In this document: positions 32,588 to 41,068 of the stretch, piece by piece | Numbering within the stretch: position 1 is the first letter of the stretch | Layout: each line of letters opens with the position of its first letter | Source of the DNA: Microbulbifer sp. MKSA007 | Lineage (GTDB): Bacteria; Pseudomonadota; Gammaproteobacteria; Pseudomonadales; Cellvibrionaceae | Direction: 5' to 3' | Length of the DNA stretch: 64,000 nt | NCBI GenBank assembly: GCA_032615215.1 | Contig: CP128433.1 | Location: forward strand, 3,431,501-3,495,500 | Position numbers and translations under genes: made by a program | Notes under the pieces: model-generated | The model's database searches: none | The model's input: only the letters and a program-made list of their open reading frames with translations | Told to the model about the DNA's origin: nothing

Positions 32588-32797
32588 CTAACTCTCCTTC
32601 ACTTCAATAAAGTCAGAGGGAGTCTCTGAGACTCTCTGAGGATTAAAAACCGAGTCGACAACATCACCACACAACTGAGCCATCTGCTGGCGCCGACTTT
32701 CGTCTACTTGTAATTCACTGTAATTTTTCGGCAGCTGGGCAGGAATTGTTTTACGCAGCTCATTTTGAGTTAGCGCATTAGAAGTTTTATTAGACAT
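32588..32797 (-). CDS. Small early protein, unknown
   Basis: The 69-residue, acidic, helical protein precedes the initiator gene by 2 bp and has AAAGGGG seven bases ahead of its ATG. No family is recognised. Confidence 0.5.
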   Translation of the reverse strand: MSNKTSNALTQNELRKTIPAQLPKNYSELQVDESRRQQMAQLCGDVVDSVFNPQRVSETPSDFIEVKES

Positions 32798-32877
32798 ACA
32801 ATGCCCCTTTCTTTTGCTCTTGATGTGTGAACCGTTTTATTTTTTATGCACTTCTACAGCAGGGAATTTAGATCTTT

Positions 32878-33090
32878 CTAAAACGCGCGGACCTTAGAGA
32901 GGACCGCCATACTCGTAAGGGCTTCTTTTAAATCTGCCTGAGTCTGAGCAACGTAGACAGGCAAACATGCTTCAACCATGATTCGTAAAAGCTGCTCATG
33001 GCCGATACCCAGTTCCGTCGCCCTGGATTTAAGTTGATCAAAGTCCGACTGCTTAATTCTCAAGTTGCATTTTCTTAAGCTGGTCTCCAT
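32878..33090 (-). CDS. Small ribbon-helix-helix-like DNA-binding protein
   Basis: The 70-residue protein (from METSLRKCNLRIKQSDFDQL) has the strand-helix-helix pattern of Arc/MetJ-type proteins: a short basic strand CNLRIK then two helices. ATG 33090 has AGGA seven bases upstream and was preferred over starts at 33108 and 33168. It would be an early regulator. Confidence 0.5.
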   Translation of the reverse strand: METSLRKCNLRIKQSDFDQLKSRATELGIGHEQLLRIMVEACLPVYVAQTQADLKEALTSMAVLSKVRAF

Positions 33091-33152
33091 TGCTATTTCC
33101 TGAACCATCCTTGAGTTAAAGTTGTTTTCAGCTCTTCGGCTGATATTTAGAT

Positions 33153-33410
33153 TTATTGCAAATAGCAATAATCAGCACCATCTTGCTCGGTCAGCTCACC
33201 ATCACTGACCTGGACAATTACCTTCGTAAGGTGCGGCCTAGCCTTTCTACGCCCGCTCGCCACCTGATGCAGATATGAAGCCGCGCAAGGTTCTCCTGCC
33301 TCAGTGCACAGGTGTGCCAACTGCTTCCGCTTGCGGTACCAGTAATCCCTCACATAAGAGGCAAGGCGGCTTTCCGCTCGCGCTTTTTGTATGTGTGTGT
33401 GCTTGTCCAT
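33153..33410 (-). CDS. Cro-like early DNA-binding protein
   Basis: The 85-residue basic protein is the first gene of the leftward early operon, divergent from the repressor. It contains a helix-turn-helix-like stretch (LAHLCTEAGEPCAASYLHQVASGRRKARP; core SYLHQVASGRRKA). The position corresponds to cro in lambdoid phages. The start at 33410 was preferred for family-like length. Starts at 33428 and 33446 have no better ribosome site and fall inside a presumed operator. Confidence 0.55.
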   Translation of the reverse strand: MDKHTHIQKARAESRLASYVRDYWYRKRKQLAHLCTEAGEPCAASYLHQVASGRRKARPHLTKVIVQVSDGELTEQDGADYCYLQ

Positions 33411-33432
33411 ACCCACAGAGTATGTCATAGAG

Positions 33433-33508
33433 ACCAACTTTTTCAATACGAGACTAACTTGAAGGACATGAAAACTGTGCCAAAGTTACATAATTGGCTA
33501 ACTTGTCG
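33433..33508. promoter_or_regulatory. Operator region with four TAACTT-type sites
   Basis: Between the repressor and the Cro-like gene a motif CYAACTT occurs at 33433-33441, 33453-33461, as its complement CAAAGTTA at 33481-33488, and at 33498-33505. Two form an inverted repeat (AGTTA-N10-TAACT at 33484-33503). These are good candidates for repressor and Cro binding sites. The promoters themselves could not be placed with confidence. Confidence 0.5.
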
Positions 33509-33562
33509 AGACTGCAAGATGGGTAGAATTGGGCTCAAAGCACGAACACAGTCGTAGACCGC

Positions 33563-34015
33563 ATGGATATAAAGACAATAAGGCGAGAGAACGCCCGGCG
33601 TATCGCCAAAGAGGTTGGCGGTGCAGCTGAGCTGGCTCGCAAGCTGGATATGCCCAACTCTGGAATATCACAGATAATCGGTAAAAACCCCCGACGTAAC
33701 ATCGGAGACTCGATCGCCCGACGAATTGAGGATGCCGGAGGATATCGCCACGGCTGGCTGGACTCTTACCATGACGATGAGCAGGCTGAAGCTACTCGCA
33801 CGCCGGGTGGAGTAAATGTCGAACTCCTGGTTGATGCTCTCGTCCAGAGTCAGAAGGAGATGAAACTCCTATCACTAAACCTCAGTGAAGATGAACGCAT
33901 GGAGCTTTTGGCTAAGACCGCAGCTGCGGTTTACGCTTACACGGAATCCACAGGGGGCACCACTCTCGTCGATCCAAGCTATGCCCTCAGACTTCTGCTA
34001 CCAAAAGAACCATAA
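33563..34015 (+). CDS. CI-like repressor without peptidase domain
   Basis: The 150-residue protein has an N-terminal helix-turn-helix of the Cro/CI type (AAELARKLDMPNSGISQIIG, about residues 20-39) and a short helical C-terminus. It lacks the S24 peptidase Ser-Lys domain that gives RecA-induced self-cleavage, so normal lambda-type induction is not possible for this protein. It faces divergently from the Cro-like gene and precedes the rightward operon, as expected of the lysogeny regulator. No strong ribosome site precedes the ATG. Confidence 0.75.
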   Translation: MDIKTIRRENARRIAKEVGGAAELARKLDMPNSGISQIIGKNPRRNIGDSIARRIEDAGGYRHGWLDSYHDDEQAEATRTPGGVNVELLVDALVQSQKEMKLLSLNLSEDERMELLAKTAAAVYAYTESTGGTTLVDPSYALRLLLPKEP

Positions 34016-34329
34016 TCTGTGATTAAGGCCGGCGGCCCACCGATAGTAATCCCCCCACAAGGGCCGCCAACTCATACCGACCCCAGCACCACCAAAGCTG
34101 GAACCCTTGCATTCAACACTCCACTTCTCTCTGCAATCACGTCACCTAGCCCCTAAAGCTGAATGCAGCCTGCCCCGACAAATCGGGCAAGCAATTAAAC
34201 GCCGCTCAGGAAAAGTGTGGTTCATCTGACAAACTAACTGCCACCTAAATCAACACAAGTTAATCTTCTAGACTTTACAAAGTTAGTCATTTTGCTTAAC
34301 CTGCTTTTAACAACTTAGGGAGAACCCCC
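34016..34329. promoter_or_regulatory. Rightward operon promoter region with further operator-like sites
   Basis: A promoter-like pair TTTACA (34274-34279) and TAACCT (34297-34302), 17-bp spacer, lies upstream of the gene at 34330. The TAACTT-type motif recurs at 34232-34239 (ACTAACTG-like), 34256-34263 (reverse) and within the spacer (CAAAGTTAG, 34278-34286), so repressor control is likely. An 8-bp inverted repeat (GGCGGCCC at 34031, GGGCCGCC at 34061) follows the repressor gene. Confidence 0.5.
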
Positions 34330-34725
34330 ATGTTAGGAAGCAGCTCAACCGCCCCGACCGAAAACGCTCTCAACGCCTACGAGATTCACCAAGACTCTCT
34401 GCCGGACGAAACCGCAAGCGAAGCAGAAAGGATTCTGGCGGGCATCGCCGATTACTTCATCAATCGAATCTTTCTCGGTAGTCACCGCCTCAACCGGTCT
34501 GAGGCTGATTATTACGGGCGCTTTCTCGAAATCGCAATGGAAGAAGTTAAAGAAATTAGCGAGGACGCCCTCAGCGAATTCCTGGCCCTCAGCAAAAAAG
34601 ACGAGTGCCAAGCAGGAAAAATCAGTTCCGATTTTGCTGATAAATGCGCAAAGCAAGTTGCAAAAGAATTCCGCGAGGAACTAGAGCCCCTAGCAATTGA
34701 ATATGGATATGTCCAAGCGGCTTGA
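34330..34725 (+). CDS. First gene of the rightward recombination operon, unknown
   Basis: The 131-residue acidic helical protein has AGGGAGA seven bases before its ATG. It is followed 33 bp later by the ERF gene. No motif was recognised. Position suggests an accessory to recombination or an anti-host-nuclease factor (inference). Confidence 0.55.
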   Translation: MLGSSSTAPTENALNAYEIHQDSLPDETASEAERILAGIADYFINRIFLGSHRLNRSEADYYGRFLEIAMEEVKEISEDALSEFLALSKKDECQAGKISSDFADKCAKQVAKEFREELEPLAIEYGYVQAA

Positions 34726-34758
34726 GGCTTAGCCACTTTTAATTACGGGAATTCGAAA

Positions 34759-35495
34759 ATGTCTGAATCAAGTCAAGTAATGGTACAGCCGGCAACTCAG
34801 CCAGCTCCTGCTCAGCCAGCTTCTGAAGCTACACAAATGCTCGCTGTTATTGAGCGTGTAGCAGCAAACCCAGAAGCAGATATCGACAAGTTGGAACGCC
34901 TTCTGGATATGCAGGAGCGGGTTATGAACCGCAATGCAGAGCAAGCATTTAATGCTGCACTTGCGCAGATGCAAAACGAATTGCCAACAGTTGCCGAAAC
35001 TGCTGAGGGGCACAATGGCAAATACGCTCCTCTAGAAAAAATTAATGAGACCGTGCGGCCTGCCCTTCAAAAACATGGTTTCGCTGTAACTTTTCGCACC
35101 AAGCAGCAAAACAACGCAGTGGAAATAATAGCGGTTCTTTCTCATAGAGAAGGCCACCACGAGGAAACATCTCTAATTCTCCCGCTCGATACAAGCGGCA
35201 AGAAAAATACAGTACAAGCCATTGGTTCAACAGTTAGCTATGGAAAGCGTTATGCGCTATGCGCCCTGTTGAATATTAGCACTGGCGAAGACACGGACGG
35301 AGCGCCCCCGCAAACGCCAACAGCGTATCCCCCCAGCAAATCCAACAGCTTCGCAACGCAATGCGAGTAGCCGGAATTTCAGAACAACAGTTCTGCACTT
35401 CCGCAGGCGTAGCCAGCATCAACCAACTACATGCGGACAGATACAACCGCGCAATGAACCATCTTCAAAACCGAGCGCAAGGAGTGCAGCAATGA
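34759..35495 (+). pseudogene. erf: ERF single-strand annealing protein, frameshifted near the C-terminus
   Basis: The frame from 34759 encodes an ERF-family annealing protein: NAALAQMQNELP, HNGKYAPLEKINETVRPAL and VQAIGSTVSYGKRYALCALL are its core motifs. The written frame ends at 35370, but in the -1 frame the sequence continues as QQIQQLRNAMRVAGISEQQF, ending in NHLQNRAQGVQQ with a stop at 35493-35495 that overlaps the exonuclease start (ATGA). Adding one base to the C5 run at 35305-35309 gives a normal 245-residue protein. The core annealing domain is intact in the short form, so activity may persist. A sequencing error is also possible. Confidence 0.85.
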
Positions 35496-36136
35496 TTACC
35501 TGCAAGGTCGAACAGGGCTCTGAGGAGTGGCACCGCGAGCGTGCCGGGGCCATCACCGCGAGCAACTTCTCTGAGGTCCGCAAGCGCTTAAAGAGCGGCA
35601 AAAACAAAGGTGATTTCACCGTCGCTGCTCACGACTATGCCTTTCGTCTAGCTGTAGAGCGTATCAGTGGTGAACCCTTGGATGGAGGTTTTCAGACCTG
35701 GGCAATGAAACGCGGCAACGAGTTAGAGCCAGAAGCGCGTGCAGCCCACGAAGACAAAATCGATATGTTTATCGAGCAGACCGGGCTGGTGCTAACTGAT
35801 GACCGCAAGTTTGGAGCCAGCGCAGACGGCTTAATTGGTGAGGATGGCGGCAGCGAATATAAGTGCCTAGTTTCACCTGAGCGCCTTAGAACCATCCTGC
35901 TTGATGAAAATCTCGACGAATTCAAAGACCAGATTCAAGGCTGTATGTGGTTGACCGGACGCAAGTGGTGGCACTTTGTTTTGTACTGCCCTGCCCTGGA
36001 AAAAATCGGAAAAGCTCTAACAGTTCGAAAAATGGAGCGTGACGATAACTACATCAACGAGCTGGAAATGGATTTATTGAAGTTCGACAAATTGGTTGAG
36101 GAGTATCGCAGCAACCTAACTAAAAAGGCCGCTTAG
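35492..36136 (+). CDS. YqaJ/lambda-type exonuclease
   Basis: The 214-residue protein is a YqaJ-family viral recombinase nuclease: GSEEWHRERAGAITASNF near the start, then the active site GASADGLIG (Asp) and GSEYKC (Glu-x-Lys), followed by a Gln in DQIQGCMW. It digests one strand of double-stranded ends so that the ERF protein can anneal the other. Its start overlaps the frame-corrected ERF stop, which argues that the two were translationally coupled. Confidence 0.88.
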   Translation: MITCKVEQGSEEWHRERAGAITASNFSEVRKRLKSGKNKGDFTVAAHDYAFRLAVERISGEPLDGGFQTWAMKRGNELEPEARAAHEDKIDMFIEQTGLVLTDDRKFGASADGLIGEDGGSEYKCLVSPERLRTILLDENLDEFKDQIQGCMWLTGRKWWHFVLYCPALEKIGKALTVRKMERDDNYINELEMDLLKFDKLVEEYRSNLTKKAA

Positions 36137-36149
36137 AAAGGATAGAAAA

Positions 36150-36833
36150 ATGGAACTACAGAAACTCGTCACTGACAGTCTTGGCAAATACATTGATAGT
36201 GGAAAGCTAGAGGAATCAATCGATTCAAAAGTTGAAGCAACCATTGTTGGAATTCTGGATTCAGTACTTAGAGAGTACAGCGATTTTGGACAGTCTTTAA
36301 AAAAGGCTATTGAAGATAAAATCTCTACCTGTACAAACCAAATAACCCTGCCCGAGTACAACAAATATATTACCGACATGATCGGTGAGCTGTACATCAA
36401 AGCTCTCCATGAGCAAGCAGGCGCACATTTAAAACCACTACTTGATAAGGCTCTAAAACCTGTTCCATCCGTAATGACATCTAAAGAGTTCTTGGAGCTC
36501 ATTAAAAAGGAATGGCAAGAGGAGCACCTTCATAATGGGCATGAAGAAATAATACTGGAGTGGGAGCGATCCGAATATTTCACATATGTAAAAATCCTCC
36601 ATGGTGAATATTCATTCAATAATATTGAGATTTCACTTTATAAAGATCGCGATGAAGAGCATCACTACATCTCGATTATCCGAGAGGATGGCAAAAACTT
36701 TAGAAGAGGAGTGCAGGCCCACACAGTTAATTACGGGCTTCCCGGTGAACTTTTCAAGCTGTATGCCCGCAGAACAATGATAACGGACCTAGAAGAGATC
36801 TACGACGAGTCTATTTATCTTGATTGCGATTAG
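36150..36833 (+). CDS. Rightward operon protein, unknown
   Basis: The 227-residue protein has a helical N-terminal half and a C-terminal half with beta-type stretches (YFTYVKILHGEYSFNNIEIS). It follows the exonuclease by 13 bp with AAGGA upstream of its ATG. I do not recognise the family. Confidence 0.55.
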   Translation: MELQKLVTDSLGKYIDSGKLEESIDSKVEATIVGILDSVLREYSDFGQSLKKAIEDKISTCTNQITLPEYNKYITDMIGELYIKALHEQAGAHLKPLLDKALKPVPSVMTSKEFLELIKKEWQEEHLHNGHEEIILEWERSEYFTYVKILHGEYSFNNIEISLYKDRDEEHHYISIIREDGKNFRRGVQAHTVNYGLPGELFKLYARRTMITDLEEIYDESIYLDCD

Positions 36834-36924
36834 CGGAAGCTAAACCTGCACCACAGATACGTTAGCGCGTGAGGCTTGCGCCGCTGGTACGGGGCGCTTT
36901 TTAGGTTATGGCGAGGGATATGCA

Positions 36925-37329
36925 ATGGGACACCCAATATACAAAGACCTCCTGGAACAGTTGAGAGAAAAGGCTAAAGAGATAGCTGGAACCAGCGAAG
37001 GGTTCACCTTCTACGACCCGGAATTTAATGAATTCCTGCACTGGATGTTTTCGCAGTTTCAGGCAGTTGTTGATTCAGGGGAGCCCAGTCCAGCCGGCAG
37101 CGTAAATGAGTTTTTAAGTAAAGTAGGCGATCTGAGGGATAAATACCCTTGCTTATGGGTGGACATCCATAAAACCAACACTACGGGCTGGGTCGCAGCC
37201 CTACATGATAATTTCATGTCCACTAACGTATTAGCCTACGGACGAAACGTTACAGCCGAGCTGGCATGTAAGGATGCACTGGAGAGCATGGATAAGAACC
37301 CTCTAGCTGTGGAGGCCACCAATGACTAA
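36925..37329 (+). CDS. Small rightward operon protein, unknown
   Basis: The 134-residue protein has GAGGGA ahead of its ATG. Its C-terminal part (WVDIHKTNTTGWVAALHDN and AELACKDALESMD) resembles Rossmann-free small phage proteins with no assigned role. It overlaps the following gene by eight bases. Confidence 0.5.
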   Translation: MGHPIYKDLLEQLREKAKEIAGTSEGFTFYDPEFNEFLHWMFSQFQAVVDSGEPSPAGSVNEFLSKVGDLRDKYPCLWVDIHKTNTTGWVAALHDNFMSTNVLAYGRNVTAELACKDALESMDKNPLAVEATND

Positions 37330-38098
37330 TTCTGCCGCGAAAGAGCGTCCAATCTTATTTAATGGGGATATGGTCCGTGCAATTCTGGATGGCCGCAAAA
37401 CCCAAACGCGCAGGCTGATAAAACCGCAGCCATTTAATGGCGCAAGCGATGAAGAGGCCATCAAACAAATTGGTGGCTTGCCTCCCGGCCGCTCCTTATA
37501 TCAGGAGGTCAATAGTGCCTGGCAAAGTGGGTTTGTAGATATTAATTGCCCCTGCGGGGAACCCGGTGACCGCCTATGGGTGCGTGAAACTTGGTGGCAA
37601 GCAGGAGATTGGGTTACTGCATATCCTGAGGATGATGAAAGTCACTGGGCCGGAAGCAATAGAATTCATTTTGCTGCTGATGGTAATCCACCCAATGAAC
37701 CCAATTATCATCATCCAGATGGACTCCAGAATGGCTCTTTTGCTGCGGCACATCCGCATAGAGTTTGGAGAAAGCGCCCTTCAATCCACATGCCCCGCTG
37801 GGCCAGCCGTATCACCCTAGAAATTGCGGCTATTCGAATCCAGCGTATTCAAGATATCAGCGAGGAGGATGCAAAAGCCGAAGGTCTGCGCTGGCATAGC
37901 TTCTACCGGGAGTGGGGCGGTGTCGAATTACACCCCGATTCTCGGCCGGACCTGCCGCTGTGGCGCTGGTATGACAATCCCGTCGAAGCATTTAAAAACC
38001 TGTGGGAATCCATCAGCGGCGCCGGCAGCTGGGACCAAACCCCCTGGGTATGGGTTATTGAATTCCGCAGAATTAATCAGGCAGAGGTAGCAGCATGA
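37322..38098 (+). CDS. ASCH/PUA-like phage protein
   Basis: The 258-residue protein has the typical opening ERPILFNGDMVRAILDGRKT followed by QTRRLIKPQP, then CPCGEPGDRLWVRETWW, and near the end FKNLWESISGAGSWDQTPWV. These motifs are those of a widespread phage morphogenesis-annotated protein with a PUA/ASCH-like fold, whose role (possibly RNA or modified-base binding) is not settled. It is coupled to both neighbours by overlaps. Confidence 0.75.
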   Translation: MTNSAAKERPILFNGDMVRAILDGRKTQTRRLIKPQPFNGASDEEAIKQIGGLPPGRSLYQEVNSAWQSGFVDINCPCGEPGDRLWVRETWWQAGDWVTAYPEDDESHWAGSNRIHFAADGNPPNEPNYHHPDGLQNGSFAAAHPHRVWRKRPSIHMPRWASRITLEIAAIRIQRIQDISEEDAKAEGLRWHSFYREWGGVELHPDSRPDLPLWRWYDNPVEAFKNLWESISGAGSWDQTPWVWVIEFRRINQAEVAA

Positions 38099-38340
38099 GC
38101 AAGCTACTCACAAAAAATGAAATTGGCCGCCTAACTGGTGTTGGTGCCGAGAATGCCGAAGAGCAAAAGCGAGTCCTAGATAAAAATCGCATCCCCTATG
38201 TAATCAAGAAAGACCGCTCTCCTGCCCTAACCTGGGAAATGGTCAATCAAGCTAAACTCATGCAAATAAACAACTCAAGCTCCAATGGGCAAACACCTCA
38301 AATACCCGCCGGAATAAACATGAGCGCCATCAATGGCTAG
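38095..38340 (+). CDS. DUF4224 protein, possible excisionase
   Basis: The 81-residue protein has LLTKNEIGRLTGVGAENAEE, then QKRVLDKNRIPYVIKKDRSP, the pattern of DUF4224. Such proteins lie just before phage integrases. By position it may be the directionality factor. Its start (ATGA) and end overlap its neighbours. Confidence 0.7.
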   Translation: MSKLLTKNEIGRLTGVGAENAEEQKRVLDKNRIPYVIKKDRSPALTWEMVNQAKLMQINNSSSNGQTPQIPAGINMSAING

Positions 38341-39388
38341 ACCAAGAAACCCCAAGAACGCCTGGATGCCACGCTGGGTAGAAGTTTACCCGCGTGGCTA
38401 TCGGGTAAAAATACGAGGGCAAGGTGCTTGGCACCTGTGCGACCCTGACGCTACTCGCGCCGAAGTGTGGACCGCCTACGAATTATGGGAAAGCGGCCAA
38501 CACGGTAAAACCTTTACTATCGCTGACCTGATAGAGCTGTATCTAGCCTCTCCTCAATACACCAAAGAAATTAAACCTCAAACGCAAAAAGACTATCTGC
38601 GATACGCAAAGAAAATTGAGGCCGTCTTTGGTCAAGCAGTGCCGGACTCCATCACATCACCTGTGATTCAAATGTATATGGATGCACGCGGGCAGCAATA
38701 CCCTACAGCTGCAAACAGGGAGCGCACATTTCTCAGTATTATTTTTCGCTGGGGAAAGGCTCGCGGGTTCGTATCAATCGAAGACCCAGCCAGGGCGGTC
38801 AAGCCAATCAAGGAAAAGCAGGCTGGGCGGTATGTCGAAGATTCCGAATATTTAGCTTTCTATAACTGGTTAGAGTCCAAGGGGCATACTGCTCACGCAG
38901 CTGCAATGGAGATTGCCTATCTCTGTGCCGCTCGCCAGCAAGATGTTCTCGCATTAAAGCGGCAGGATATTACCGAAGAAGGTTTATTGATTTGCCAACA
39001 GAAGACCGGCAAGAAACAACTGAAGCTCTGGACGGACCGATTACACGACGCGGTTGAGCTGGCACTTAAAAGCAACACCACCTCTAGGTCACAAAGCATG
39101 TATCTGATTCGCGGCCGAACTGGGCAGCGCTTCACCCGAGACGGATTCAACACCACCTGGAGCAGAGAACAAAGAGCTGCCAATGAGGCCGGCGCCCTTC
39201 CCGCTCGCTTCCGGTTTCATGATTTAAAGATTAAGGGCATCTCAGATTTCGAAGGCGACAAGCAGGAGTTCAGCGGGCACAAGACTCGCAGCATGATGGA
39301 GCGCTACAACCACACCGCCGATAAAGTGGTTTCTCTTAACAAGGCGAGGATTAAAGGGAAGGAAGGCACGCCAAAGGACACTGGATAA
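38333..39388 (+). CDS. int: Tyrosine integrase
   Basis: The 351-residue recombinase has an N-terminal arm-binding region, a SAM-like core-binding domain (about 60-155) and the catalytic domain with Arg201 (CAARQQD), a Lys in QQKTGKKQL, His296, Lys299, His316 (SGHKTR) and Tyr325 (MMERYNH). The usual HxxR is HxxK (HDLK), a variant known in this integrase subgroup. It lies 138 bp from attR and recombines within the tRNA-His gene. Confidence 0.93.
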   Translation: MARPRNPKNAWMPRWVEVYPRGYRVKIRGQGAWHLCDPDATRAEVWTAYELWESGQHGKTFTIADLIELYLASPQYTKEIKPQTQKDYLRYAKKIEAVFGQAVPDSITSPVIQMYMDARGQQYPTAANRERTFLSIIFRWGKARGFVSIEDPARAVKPIKEKQAGRYVEDSEYLAFYNWLESKGHTAHAAAMEIAYLCAARQQDVLALKRQDITEEGLLICQQKTGKKQLKLWTDRLHDAVELALKSNTTSRSQSMYLIRGRTGQRFTRDGFNTTWSREQRAANEAGALPARFRFHDLKIKGISDFEGDKQEFSGHKTRSMMERYNHTADKVVSLNKARIKGKEGTPKDTG

Positions 39389-39468
39389 ATGTCCAATCCG
39401 AGGAGCTGGAAAAATCGATTGTGGTAAAAATTACCCCCTCGAATTACCCCTCAAAGGCCCAAAACTAA

Positions 39469-39494
39469 AAAACCCCGCACTCGGCGGGGTTTTA
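39469..39494 (+). terminator. Terminator between integrase and tRNA-His
   Basis: AAAACCCCGC-ACTC-GGCGGGGTTTT forms a strong stem with a T-run. It can end integrase transcripts rightward and, since the stem is flanked by A-runs, tRNA transcripts leftward. Confidence 0.85.
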
Positions 39495-39519
39495 AGTCCT
39501 TGATAAACAAGGAAGAATC

Positions 39520-39596
39520 TGGGGTGGCCGACGGGGATCGAACCCGCGACCTCAGGAGCCACAATCCTGTGCTCTACCAACTGAGCTACGGCCACC
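39520..39596 (-). tRNA. tRNA-His (GTG)
   Basis: The minus strand folds as a tRNA: acceptor GTGGCCG/CGGCCAC with an extra G at the 5' side (39597), anticodon GTG in the loop ATTGTGGC, T-loop GGTTCGATCC, and an encoded CCA (39522-39520). The extra 5' G and C discriminator are hallmarks of tRNA-His. The 3' half is supplied by the phage attachment site. Confidence 0.95.
39526..39565. repeat. attR core within tRNA-His
   Basis: It is identical to 661-700 over 40 bp and ends just inside the anticodon loop. The reconstituted tRNA stays intact at this end. Confidence 0.93.
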
Positions 39597-39710
39597 ATAA
39601 AAGTGATATACTTCAGCACCTTGTGGCAGTACTGATTACCGGATACCTCTTGCAGCCAATCTGACTTCAGACTAAGTCCTTTTTGCCAAACCAGCACCAT
39701 CTTATAAAGA

Positions 39711-39787
39711 TGGCACGCCCGGCAGGACTCGAACCTGCGACCATCCGCTTAGAAGGCGGATGCTCTATCCAGCTGAGCTACGGGCGC
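39711..39787 (-). tRNA. tRNA-Arg (TCT)
   Basis: Seven-base acceptor GCGCCCG/CGGGCGT (with a G-U pair), D loop AGCTCAGCTGGATAGAGC, anticodon TCT in CCTTCTAAG, T-loop GGTTCGAGTCC, encoded CCA. Confidence 0.95.
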
Positions 39788-39805
39788 AAGGTGAACCCGG
39801 AAAAT

Positions 39806-39882
39806 TGGTCGGGGCAGAGGGATTCGAACCCCCGACATCCTGCTCCCAAAGCAGGCGCGCTACCAGACTGCGCTATGCCCCG
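39806..39882 (-). tRNA. tRNA-Pro (TGG)
   Basis: Acceptor CGGGGCA with a complementary TGCCCCG, anticodon TGG in TTTGGGA, T-loop GGTTCGAATCC, encoded CCA. Proline, arginine and histidine tRNA genes form one leftward cluster. Confidence 0.95.
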
Positions 39883-40222
39883 TTTTTCCAATCATTCGCA
39901 CCTCTTTGACCCTGTTAACCGCCCCGTAGGTGGTTGTGTAAGTCGCTGTAGCTGCGAAGTGCGTGCATAGTAATGATACCCCCGGCCCATGTCAACGCTT
40001 CTAAGCTATTATTTTTAAAGAAGTTTATCCTTTTGCCTATCTGGGCCCAGAAGTGGCGAAATTATTTCCAACCTGTGCGAAAATGGCGCACTTCGCGAAT
40101 CCGACCGGATAAAAAGTAAGCGTTTTTAAAAATCGCCGGCTTCCGCCCTTCTATATAAAGTAGGTGCTGAAGCAGATTCCGGTCTATTAGCCATCGATTT
40201 TTTACTGTTAGAGATAGTATCT

Positions 40223-41068
40223 ATGTCTGCACTGGTTCTGGACGGCAAGGCCCTGGCACAGAAAACTGAAGAGGAACTCTCGGCTCGGGTAGCCGTACTA
40301 AAGGAAAAGAGTGGTGGCCAAACGCCAATCCTGGCGACCATTCTAGTAGGTGATGACCCCGCCTCTGCCACTTACGTAAAGATGAAGGGCAATGCCTGCC
40401 GCCGAATCGGCATGGACTCCCTCCAGGTGGAACTGCCCTCCTCCACCACCACTGAGCAGCTGCTCGCCAAGATCGAAGAACTCAACACCAACCCCAACGT
40501 CCACGGCATTCTGCTCCAGCACCCGGTACCGGCGCAGATCGATGAGCGCGCTTGTTTTGATGCGATCAGCCTGGAGAAAGATGTAGACGGTGTAACCTGC
40601 CTGGGCTTTGGCCGTATGGCAATGGGTGAAGAGGCCTATGGCTGCGCGACTCCTAAAGGAATTATGCGCCTGCTGGAAGCCTACAATATTGAACTGGAAG
40701 GCAAGCACGCCGTGGTTGTGGGTCGCAGCCCCATTTTAGGTAAGCCGATGGCGGCCATGTTGTTGAATGCCAATGCCACCGTGACTATCTGCCACTCCCG
40801 CACCCAAGACCTGGCCGAACATATCCGCCGCGCCGATATCGTAGTGGGCGCCGTGGGCAAGCCTGAGTTTATCAAGGCCGAGTGGATTAAGGATGGCGCG
40901 GTGGTTGTGGATGCCGGTTACCACCCCGGCGGTGTCGGCGATGTCGAGCTGGGCCCACTGACCGAACGCGCTGCAGCTTACACCCCGGTACCCGGTGGCG
41001 TTGGTCCCATGACCATCAATACCCTGATCTATCAATCTGTCGATTCCGGTGAACGTAAAATTGGCTAA
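40223..41068 (+). CDS. folD: Methylene-tetrahydrofolate dehydrogenase/cyclohydrolase
   Basis: The 281-residue bifunctional enzyme makes 10-formyl-THF from methylene-THF in one-carbon metabolism. It shows the substrate-site motif YVKMKGNACRRIGM (catalytic Lys53), GILLQHPVP, the nucleotide-binding VVGRSPILGKPMA, and the C-terminal signature PVPGGVGPMT. Length is normal. It overlaps the next gene by about 20 bp. No riboswitch was recognised in the 340-bp upstream stretch that follows the tRNA cluster. Confidence 0.96.
   Translation: MSALVLDGKALAQKTEEELSARVAVLKEKSGGQTPILATILVGDDPASATYVKMKGNACRRIGMDSLQVELPSSTTTEQLLAKIEELNTNPNVHGILLQHPVPAQIDERACFDAISLEKDVDGVTCLGFGRMAMGEEAYGCATPKGIMRLLEAYNIELEGKHAVVVGRSPILGKPMAAMLLNANATVTICHSRTQDLAEHIRRADIVVGAVGKPEFIKAEWIKDGAVVVDAGYHPGGVGDVELGPLTERAAAYTPVPGGVGPMTINTLIYQSVDSGERKIG

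Noticed and set aside
34031..34068. Terminator after the repressor
   Set aside because: The inverted repeat has a 22-base loop and no T-run.
38333..39388. Integrase inactivated because HxxR is HxxK
   Set aside because: Lys at this place is a known variant in this subgroup and all other catalytic residues are present. The att sites are intact.
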